In this document: in pieces, positions 1 through 5,226 of the stretch
Layout: every line of letters starts with the position of its first letter
How positions within the stretch are numbered: position 1 is the stretch's first letter
Assembly (NCBI GenBank): GCA_944351345.1
Contig: CALVPO010000076.1
Location: 1-6,890 of the forward strand
DNA: 6,890 bases
Direction: 5' to 3'
DNA from: an uncultured Bacilli bacterium
GTDB lineage: Bacteria; Bacillota_I; Bacilli_A; RF39; UBA660
Position numbers and translations under genes: made by a program
Notes under the pieces: model-generated
Databases searched by the model: none
The model's input: the letters and a program-made list of their open reading frames with translations, nothing else
What the model was told of the DNA's origin: nothing

Positions 1-120
1 CCTTCTAATAGTGTATCTGTAACACATGGTATAAGACCAGTAATAAATCTAAAACCAAATACTGAAATAACTAGTGGTAATGGAACGGCTGCTTCACCGT
101 ATCAAATAAAATATAATTAA
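1..120 (+). CDS. C-terminal end of a surface-type protein with an RPVINL / GNGT / PY tail (5' end outside window)
   Basis: An open frame enters from the left edge and ends at TAA (118-120), giving the last 39 residues of a larger protein. Seen: the tail contains GIRPVINLKPN, then GNGT, then SPYQI before the stop. From memory of the family, this arrangement (hydrophobic-RPVI-[NS]-LK, a gap, G-x-GT, then PY plus an aliphatic residue) closes many long secreted or surface proteins of uncultured gut Bacillota and Mollicutes relatives, often with a type IV pilin-like N terminus. The body of the protein lies outside the window, so neither its domains nor a signal peptide can be judged. The gene converges on the small minus-strand gene at 157-444. 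The hairpin between them has its T-run on the minus side, so no clear terminator for this gene is visible. Family assignment is by recollection of the motif, not by search. Confidence 0.7.
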   Translation, partial: PSNSVSVTHGIRPVINLKPNTEITSGNGTAASPYQIKYN

Positions 121-143
121 AAAAGATTGCAATCTAGCAATCT
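119..143 (-). terminator. Intrinsic terminator of the small minus-strand gene
   Basis: AGATTGC (124-130) and GCAATCT (137-143) form a perfect 7-bp stem around a 6-base loop. Read on the minus strand, the stem is followed by a run of Ts (complement of the As at 119-123) and then AT-rich sequence. On the plus strand no T-run follows. It therefore terminates the gene at 157-444, 13 bases past its stop codon, and its T-run reaches into the stop codon of the converging gene at 1-120. Confidence 0.75.
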
Positions 144-156
144 ATATAAATATAAG

Positions 157-444
157 TTACATCATATACATATTATTATCAGGCTCATTATTAGATGAAT
201 TATTACTAACATTAGCATAAGGCGTCTCAAGTCTAGTTAATCTTTGATCTAATCTCTTAACCTGCCTTTCAAGTCTATCAATTCTATCATTTAAATCACT
301 CAACTGATTAATATTATAACTAGAATTATTAGGAATACCTCCCATTTGAGGCGGTATCATCCCATTCATTTGATTAGGCATATTTGGTATTGGATAGTAT
401 CCACTATAGCCATAATTCCCATAATACATATCTCTATCTTTCAT
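157..444 (-). CDS. Small Gly/Tyr/Asn/Pro-rich protein with a short coiled coil, function unknown
   Basis: I do not recognise a named gene. The 95-residue product has three parts. Residues 1-47 are low complexity, rich in Tyr, Gly, Asn, Pro and Met. Residues 48-73 form a charged coiled coil with hydrophobic residues at L48, L51, I55, L58, V62, L65, L69 and L72, a strict 3-4-3-4 heptad pattern with Arg, Asp, Glu and Gln between. Residues 74-95 are an Asn/Ser-rich tail ending MYMM. There is no signal peptide or membrane helix, so it is probably a soluble or structural protein that oligomerises. The layout resembles small coat or cortex-associated proteins of Bacillota, but that is only resemblance. 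The ATG at 444 is preceded by GAGGGTGG with 4 bases between, which supports this start over Met6. Its terminator follows immediately and the gene appears monocistronic. The clean heptads and good signals argue that it is real. Confidence 0.8.
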   Translation of the reverse strand: MKDRDMYYGNYGYSGYYPIPNMPNQMNGMIPPQMGGIPNNSSYNINQLSDLNDRIDRLERQVKRLDQRLTRLETPYANVSNNSSNNEPDNNMYMM

Positions 445-466
445 TTAACCACCCTCATTTCATATT

Positions 467-472
467 ATTATA
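467..472 (-). promoter_or_regulatory. Possible -10 box for the coiled-coil protein gene
   Basis: On the minus strand TATAAT lies 22 bases upstream of the ATG at 444. This would give a very short leader that still contains the GAGGGTGG ribosome site. No convincing -35 hexamer sits 16-18 bases further upstream (best candidate TAAACT), and there is no TG extension. In such AT-rich sequence the match could be chance. Confidence 0.35.
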
Positions 473-542
473 TGTTTAAATTTATAATAAGTTTAATACT
501 TTCTATATTTTATGTCTAAATTTTCCTCTTGTTAATAAAAGT

Positions 543-570
543 TTGACATTTAGCATATTTTTGCTATAAT
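543..570 (+). promoter_or_regulatory. Strong sigma-A promoter of the Pro/Thr/Asn-rich membrane protein gene
   Basis: A perfect -35 TTGACA (543-548), a 16-base spacer and a perfect -10 TATAAT (565-570), the latter preceded by TGC at 562-564 to make an extended -10. Transcription would start near 577, leaving a leader of about 20 bases that carries AGAGG (585-589) 8 bases before the ATG at 598. This is the closest match to consensus in the window and predicts high expression of the downstream gene. Confidence 0.88.
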
Positions 571-597
571 AATTATAATAGAGAAGAGGTATATAAA

Positions 598-1449
598 ATG
601 AATAATGAACAAAATAATGGCGTTGGAAATATAACTCCAATTATGCCTAATAATACTAATAACCAAAATACAAACCCAGGAGTAAATAATGAACAATCAG
701 GAGTTACACCACCAACCCCAATAACACCCATAACACCAACTACTCCTGAACAACAAAATAATCAAGTACAAAATAATAATCAGGCAATTTCTATTACAAC
801 AATGCCAGAAGTAAGAGGAACAAGTAATCAAAATGTAGAGAATCAAAACAATCAAGTAAATCCAACACCAACTATAACTCCACAACCACAACAAATAACA
901 CCAACAATAGTTATGCCAGAATCAAAAGATAGTTCTATGTCCTCACCACAACAACCAATACCAAATGCCCCTAAAGAACTAAAATTAGAATCATCAAGTC
1001 CATTTGATATAGGAGTAAGTGCTCCACTATCTACAGCAACTAACATAACTACGCCTCAAACTCCAATATCTCAGCCAACTCAATCATCAACTATAACTCC
1101 CATACCTGTAACTAATAACAATAACGATACAGAAACTAAACCCCAACAAGATATAAACATCAAAGAACCAACTACTCAGTCAACAGACAATGTTGTATCT
1201 GTAGGAACTTATCTAATACACATAATATTATTTTCTATACCAGTTATTGGACTAATCCTATTAATAGTAAAAGCTTTAGATAAAAAGAATAAAAATCTTA
1301 GTAATTTTGCTAAAGCTCAACTTATACTAGCTGTAATAGCAACCGTGATAATGGTAGTTATATTTGTATTATTTGGAGCAGTAATTTTTAATTCAATAGG
1401 CAATGCAAGTAGTACAGACACAACATATACAGTAGATTATAATTACTAA
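598..1449 (+). CDS. Membrane protein with a ~200-residue Pro/Thr/Asn/Gln-rich N-terminal region and two C-terminal helices
   Basis: The product has 283 residues. Residues 1-200 are low complexity: Asn, Gln, Pro, Thr and Ser dominate, with repeated short units such as TPITP, ITPT and NNQ, few charges and no cysteine. Residues about 205-227 are a hydrophobic helix with an IPVIGLILLI core, a basic loop follows (DKKNKNLSNFAKAQ, 228-241), and a second helix spans about 242-264. The tail (265-283) is polar and rich in Thr, Tyr and Asp. The helix pair, with IPVIGL followed by a basic loop and FAKAQLIL, resembles small two-helix domains common in Bacillota that often follow a zinc ribbon or disordered tail. 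There is no N-terminal signal peptide. Topology is uncertain: positive-inside reasoning puts the basic loop in the cytoplasm and both tails outside, but export of such a long N tail without a signal would be unusual. It is transcribed alone from its own strong promoter. The role is unknown; a surface tether or envelope sensor is only a guess. Confidence 0.85.
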   Translation: MNNEQNNGVGNITPIMPNNTNNQNTNPGVNNEQSGVTPPTPITPITPTTPEQQNNQVQNNNQAISITTMPEVRGTSNQNVENQNNQVNPTPTITPQPQQITPTIVMPESKDSSMSSPQQPIPNAPKELKLESSSPFDIGVSAPLSTATNITTPQTPISQPTQSSTITPIPVTNNNNDTETKPQQDINIKEPTTQSTDNVVSVGTYLIHIILFSIPVIGLILLIVKALDKKNKNLSNFAKAQLILAVIATVIMVVIFVLFGAVIFNSIGNASSTDTTYTVDYNY

Positions 1450-1452
1450 CAT

Positions 1453-1485
1453 AAAAAAGACTTATCTAACTTGGTAAGTTTTTTT
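1453..1485. terminator. Bidirectional intrinsic terminator between convergent genes
   Basis: ACTTATC (1460-1466) pairs with GGTAAGT (1473-1479) through 7 bp including one T-G wobble, around loop TAACTT. On the plus strand the stem is followed by six Ts (1480-1485). On the minus strand it is followed, after one C, by six Ts (complement of the As at 1453-1458). It therefore serves both the gene ending at 1449 and the minus-strand gene ending at 1487. The minus-strand stop codon lies almost directly against the stem. Confidence 0.8.
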
Positions 1486-1486
1486 A

Positions 1487-2302
1487 TTATTTATTCCTTT
1501 TCTTTTTCTTAGCTTTTATATCTAACTTACTAATATCTTCAAAAAAATAATCAAATTCATCTATATCTGTCCTTCTCTCAATGCTAAGCATATATTCAAG
1601 ATATTTAGAATTAATACCTTTTTTATTCAATAAATCACTAAAATATTCTAAATCAATAACATTTAATTTCATAATATCTATATCAAAAAGAATCTGCATA
1701 ACTAAATTCTTATAAGAATTTAAAGCAGTATAATAAAAATCTTCATTATAATCATCAGTATATATAGCAGACCTTCCATCTATATCTATAATATTAGGAG
1801 TAAGCTTACGACTAAACGAAAGTAAAACATTAGAAGTCCTATAATCAGTATATGGTTGTAAAGCCAAATCTCTAGGATAAATAAAATTATCCAACAATTC
1901 TTCTATTGACACTAATAATTCTTTTAATACTACTATTTGTATTTTTAAAGGACAGCTCTTTAAAAAATATATAGGAATCTGTTTTTTATGATAATGAATA
2001 ACAACTCCTCTAAATCTATTATTAATATATATAGGCCTTTTTTGTAATTTAGTTCTCTTAACATAAGATTGTCTATCTATAGCCTTATATATATTATCAA
2101 CAGCATCTTTCTCATCAACTAATTCTAAATAGCAAGGCTCACTTCCAATCTTACTTTTCCTAAAATAAAGTTTATATAATTCATCACTATTAGAAATACC
2201 AGTCTTATATACAATACCATCATTGCCTCTTCCAATTTCTAAATCCCTCTTTTGCAAATTTATTACATCTGCTTTTTTTAAATATAGTGGTTCTATCTTC
2301 AA
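1487..2302 (-). CDS. Divergent protein-kinase-fold protein with conserved catalytic landmarks
   Basis: The 271-residue product shows remote but ordered kinase landmarks. A glycine-rich loop, GRGNDGIVYK, spans 24-33. K44 in LYKLYF is a candidate ATP-binding lysine. YTDYRTSNVLL (151-161) aligns with the HRDLKPxNVLL catalytic loop, with D153 in the catalytic Asp position and N158 exactly five residues later. IIDIDG (171-176) sits where the metal-binding DFG stands, 15 residues after N158. The rest is an alpha-helical C lobe and a Lys/Arg-rich tail (263-271). No signal peptide or membrane helix is visible, so it is probably cytoplasmic. By inference it phosphorylates a protein or small molecule; aminoglycoside- or HipA-like kinases are alternatives because the HRD His/Arg and a clear activation segment are missing. 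The start is TTG, because an in-frame TAA lies immediately upstream; AAAGGA precedes it by about 11 bases. The gene diverges from gltX and converges on 598-1449, and appears monocistronic. Confidence 0.72.
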   Translation of the reverse strand: MKIEPLYLKKADVINLQKRDLEIGRGNDGIVYKTGISNSDELYKLYFRKSKIGSEPCYLELVDEKDAVDNIYKAIDRQSYVKRTKLQKRPIYINNRFRGVVIHYHKKQIPIYFLKSCPLKIQIVVLKELLVSIEELLDNFIYPRDLALQPYTDYRTSNVLLSFSRKLTPNIIDIDGRSAIYTDDYNEDFYYTALNSYKNLVMQILFDIDIMKLNVIDLEYFSDLLNKKGINSKYLEYMLSIERRTDIDEFDYFFEDISKLDIKAKKKKRNK

Positions 2303-2326
2303 TTAAATTCGCATCCTTTCATTAAA

Positions 2327-2335
2327 ATTATATCA
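2327..2335 (-). promoter_or_regulatory. Extended -10 promoter of the kinase-like gene
   Basis: On the minus strand TGATATAAT forms an extended -10 (TGn plus a perfect TATAAT at 2332-2327). The -35 position, with ATGAAA at a 17-base spacing, is poor, as is usual for extended -10 promoters. Transcription would begin near 2320, leaving a leader of only about 18 bases that carries AAAGGA before the TTG start at 2302. It lies back to back with the gltX promoter. Confidence 0.6.
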
Positions 2336-2370
2336 TAAATTCAAATTTTTTTCATTTTCTAAACAAGTTA

Positions 2371-2379
2371 TGATATAAT
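2371..2379 (+). promoter_or_regulatory. Extended -10 promoter of the gltX operon
   Basis: TGATATAAT on the plus strand is an extended -10 with a perfect TATAAT at 2374-2379. No good -35 box stands 16-18 bases upstream (the region reads TTTTCATTTTCT). The predicted start near 2386 leaves a leader of about 25 bases. That leader contains an anti-SD-complementary stretch, AGAAGTGAT, before the ATG at 2412. It is too short for a T-box riboswitch, so any gltX control must act at this promoter or elsewhere. Confidence 0.65.
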
Positions 2380-2411
2380 AGAAAAAGCAAAGAAGAAAGA
2401 AGTGATATTAA

Positions 2412-4055
2412 ATGACAAATAAAGATCTAGCCAATTTAATCTTTCCTAATATACAAGAAACTATTGAAGATATAGAAAAAAAGTATCCTAAAAGAAATCT
2501 TCCTGAAGGAGCTAAAGTAACAAGGTTTGCACCTAGTCCTACTGGATTTATGCATATTGGAAATTTTCAACAAGCTGTAACTGATTATATTTTAGCAAAG
2601 AAATCTAATGGTGTATTTTATGTAAGAAATGAAGATACTGATCAATCTAGATTAAAAGAAGGTGCTGTAGATTTAATTTTAGAAACATTAAACTATTATA
2701 ATATCAAACCAGATGAGTATCAAGATGGAGAAAAAATAGTTGGTAATTACGGACCATATTATCAAAGCAAAAGGAAACATATTTATCAAGTCTTTATTAA
2801 GCATTTAATCGAAATAGGTAGAGCATATCCATGCTTTTGTAGTAAAGAAAAATTAGAAGAAACAAGAAAAAAGCAAGAAAGATATAAGCAAAGAACTGGA
2901 TATTATGGACCATATTCTACTTGCCGTAAATTAACGCTAGATACAATGATAGAAAAAGTAAAAAATAAGGAACCATATATAATAAGATTTAAATCATATG
3001 GTAGCCATGATGAAAAATTTAGATTTGATGATCTCGTAAAGGGAAGAATAATGCTACCAGAAAATGATTTGGATGATGTTATAATGAAACAAGATGGCCT
3101 ACCAACTTATCATTTTGCTCATGTTGTTGATGATTATTTAATGGGAACAACTCACGTAGTAAGAGGAGAAGAATGGTTAAGTTCAGTACCAAGACATTTA
3201 GAAATGTTTAATGCTTTTGGTTTTAAACCACCAAAATATATACACGCTCCATTAATAATGAAAAATGACAATGGTAAAATTAGAAAAATAAGTAAAAGAA
3301 AAGATCCAGAATCATCAATGACTTACTATAGAGAACACGGTTATCCACCATTAGCAGTAATAGAATCATTAATGACAATAATTAATACCAATTATGAAGA
3401 ATGGCATCAACATAATCCAGATAAAAGTTACTTAGATTTTGAATATAGTCCCAAAAAAATGTCAGCATCAGGCGGTGTCTACGACCTAGATAAACTAAAA
3501 AATATATCTAAAACAGTAATCTCTAAAATGACTAAAGAAGAATTATATAAAGAATCTTATAATTGGGCTTGCACTTATTCTAAAGAATTAAAAGAAATAA
3601 TAGAAAAAGACAAAGATTATTATATGGCAATAATAAATATAGAAAGAGAACAAAAGAAACCAAGAAAAGATATTGGTAAATATGAAGATATAATAGATAA
3701 TATTTGGTATATGTATGATGAATTATATAACACTAGAGAAAAAGAATATGAATGGATAAATATAACCAACAAAGAAGAAATAAAAAATATTTTAAATACA
3801 TATATGGACAAATACTTTAATATTGATAACAAAGATTCATGGTTTAATGGAGTAAAAGAACTAACAGATAGTCTAGGTTATTGTTCTAACATGAAAGAAT
3901 ATAAAAATAATCCTGATAAATATAAAGGAAGTGTTGCTGATATATCTACTGTCTTAAGAGTAGCCCTAACTACAAAATCAACAACACCAGACCTATATGA
4001 AATAATGTCTCTTTTAGGAGAAGAAAAAATAAAAGAAAGATATAACAATATATAG
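2412..4055 (+). CDS. gltX: Glutamyl-tRNA synthetase
   Basis: A class Ic aminoacyl-tRNA synthetase that activates glutamate with ATP and loads it on tRNA-Glu in the cytoplasm; if the organism lacks GlnRS it may also charge tRNA-Gln. Residues 38-45 are the family signature RFAPSPTG, followed by the HIGH-type motif HIGN (48-51). The RIEDTD segment appears as RNEDTD. The KMSKS loop is KISKR (292-296). C141, C143 and downstream C171 suggest the zinc site found in many GluRS catalytic insertions. GVYDLDKL marks the start of the anticodon-binding half, which is divergent to the C terminus. At 547 residues it is longer than E. coli GluRS, mainly through about 35 extra residues before RFAPSPTG; by recollection, such extensions occur in Clostridia and Erysipelotrichia enzymes. 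The ATG is preceded by AGAAGTGAT, matching part of the anti-SD complement. The CobW-type gene follows after 14 bases, so the two are probably one operon. Confidence 0.95.
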   Translation: MTNKDLANLIFPNIQETIEDIEKKYPKRNLPEGAKVTRFAPSPTGFMHIGNFQQAVTDYILAKKSNGVFYVRNEDTDQSRLKEGAVDLILETLNYYNIKPDEYQDGEKIVGNYGPYYQSKRKHIYQVFIKHLIEIGRAYPCFCSKEKLEETRKKQERYKQRTGYYGPYSTCRKLTLDTMIEKVKNKEPYIIRFKSYGSHDEKFRFDDLVKGRIMLPENDLDDVIMKQDGLPTYHFAHVVDDYLMGTTHVVRGEEWLSSVPRHLEMFNAFGFKPPKYIHAPLIMKNDNGKIRKISKRKDPESSMTYYREHGYPPLAVIESLMTIINTNYEEWHQHNPDKSYLDFEYSPKKMSASGGVYDLDKLKNISKTVISKMTKEELYKESYNWACTYSKELKEIIEKDKDYYMAIINIEREQKKPRKDIGKYEDIIDNIWYMYDELYNTREKEYEWINITNKEEIKNILNTYMDKYFNIDNKDSWFNGVKELTDSLGYCSNMKEYKNNPDKYKGSVADISTVLRVALTTKSTTPDLYEIMSLLGEEKIKERYNNI

Positions 4056-4069
4056 AATAGAGTGATAAA

Positions 4070-5188
4070 ATGAAGAAAAATATTCCAATAACATTATTAA
4101 CAGGATATCTAGGTAGCGGTAAAACTACTTTAATAAATCATTTATTAACAAACAATAAAGATAAAAAAATAGCAATTATTGTAAACGATATAGGTGAAGT
4201 AAATATAGATGCCTCACTAATTGAAAAAGATGGTATAGTTTCCAAAAAAGATGATTCTCTAGTAGCCCTATCAAATGGTTGTATATGTTGCAATCTAAAA
4301 ATGGACTTAGTAGAACAAATATTAGAAATAGTAAGACTAAATAAATTCGATCATATCATAATAGAAGCAAGTGGTATTTGTGAACCAATTCCTATTGCTC
4401 AAACCATAAGCATGATACCAGAAATGTGTAATGATAACATCTGCTACTTAGATTCAATCGTAACAATAACAGATGCTCTAAGACTAACCCAAGAATTCAA
4501 TTGTGGAGATAATCTAACTAAAAATAATCTAGACGACGAAGATTTAGAAAAATTAATAATTGAACAACTAGAGTTCTGTAACGTAATTATTCTAAACAAA
4601 GTAAGTGATATAACAGAAGATGAATTAAAAGAAGTAAAAGCTGTTATAAAAAGTATTCAACCAAAAGCTAAAATAATCGAAACAGACTATTCAAAAGTAG
4701 ATATAAATGAAATACTAGATACTAAATTATTTGACTTCGAATCAGCCTCTATGTCAGCAGGCTGGATAGAAGCCCTAGAAAATGAACATGAACACGAAGA
4801 ATCAGAAGAAACACTAGAATATGGTATAAATACTTTTGTATATTATAGAAGAAGTCCCTTCAATAGAAAATTATTCTATGAATTCTTAGACACTAATTGG
4901 GATAAATCCATAATTAGAACCAAAGGCGTAGTATATTTTACTGACGAATTAAATATGGCATATATGGTTGAATCAGCAGGTAACAGCAAAAACTTAGTAG
5001 CAACAGGCCCTTGGATATCAGATATGTCTAAAGAAGAACAACAAGCCATACTAATAGCAAACCCAGACATAAAAGATGATTGGGATGACGATTATGGAGA
5101 TAAAATGATAAAAATAGTCTTCATTGGAAAAAATATGGACAAAGATTATATAATCAACAAATTAGATAGTTTCCTTGATTTTTCCTAA
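4070..5188 (+). CDS. COG0523 (CobW/YjiA/Zng1-type) G3E GTPase, probable metallochaperone
   Basis: A 372-residue P-loop GTPase of the G3E family. Members insert or deliver metals, chiefly zinc and, in the CobW branch, cobalt for cobalamin; the metal here cannot be read from sequence. Landmarks: Walker A GYLGSGKTT (12-20), the hallmark metal-binding GCICC (C71, C73, C74), and the EASGICEP segment (99-106). The guanine-recognition region reads NKVSD (176-180) where most relatives have NKxD-L, so the usual Asp position is Ser with Asp one place later. A His/Glu stretch, EHEHEES, follows a linker before the CobW C-terminal domain (from about residue 250), which carries the typical FVYYRRSPFNRKLFYEFL region. 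The tail is acidic (DDWDDDYGDK). The length is somewhat above the ~320 residues of E. coli YjiA. The ATG is preceded by GAGTGAT, 14 bases after gltX, with no separate promoter. Its 3' end contains the promoter of the next gene. No Zur box or cobalamin genes are in view. Confidence 0.9.
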   Translation: MKKNIPITLLTGYLGSGKTTLINHLLTNNKDKKIAIIVNDIGEVNIDASLIEKDGIVSKKDDSLVALSNGCICCNLKMDLVEQILEIVRLNKFDHIIIEASGICEPIPIAQTISMIPEMCNDNICYLDSIVTITDALRLTQEFNCGDNLTKNNLDDEDLEKLIIEQLEFCNVIILNKVSDITEDELKEVKAVIKSIQPKAKIIETDYSKVDINEILDTKLFDFESASMSAGWIEALENEHEHEESEETLEYGINTFVYYRRSPFNRKLFYEFLDTNWDKSIIRTKGVVYFTDELNMAYMVESAGNSKNLVATGPWISDMSKEEQQAILIANPDIKDDWDDDYGDKMIKIVFIGKNMDKDYIINKLDSFLDFS

Positions 5189-5203
5189 TACATTTGATAT
5201 AAT
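5175..5203 (+). promoter_or_regulatory. Sigma-A promoter of the SPFH gene, inside the 3' end of the GTPase gene
   Basis: TTGATT (5175-5180), a 17-base spacer and a perfect TATAAT (5198-5203) preceded by TGA, making an extended -10. The -35 box overlaps the last codons of the upstream gene, whose stop is at 5186-5188. Transcription would start near 5210, giving a leader of about 17 bases with the ribosome site ATGAGGT (5216-5222) before the ATG at 5227. The SPFH gene can therefore be expressed independently of gltX, although no terminator blocks read-through. Confidence 0.82.
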
Positions 5204-5226
5204 CAAAGTATAGAAATGAGGTAAAT

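Noticed and set aside
697..1046. Minus-strand open frames (697-894 and 852-1046) rich in Trp/Tyr/Cys or Gly/Val
   Set aside because: They are antisense to the low-complexity part of the gene at 598-1449, where repeated ACC/ACA/CCA/CAA codons keep the reverse frames open. No Shine-Dalgarno site or domain is evident.
2303..2411. T-box or other riboswitch upstream of gltX
   Set aside because: The predicted leader is only about 25 bases, and no specifier loop, T-box sequence or terminator-antiterminator pair is present.
3620..3832. Minus-strand frame of 70 residues within gltX
   Set aside because: Antisense to well-supported gltX coding sequence; its Ile/Ser/Leu-rich composition reflects reversed Lys/Glu/Tyr codons.
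4876..5070. Minus-strand frame within the CobW-type gene
   Set aside because: Overlaps the conserved C-terminal domain of that gene and shows no independent signals.
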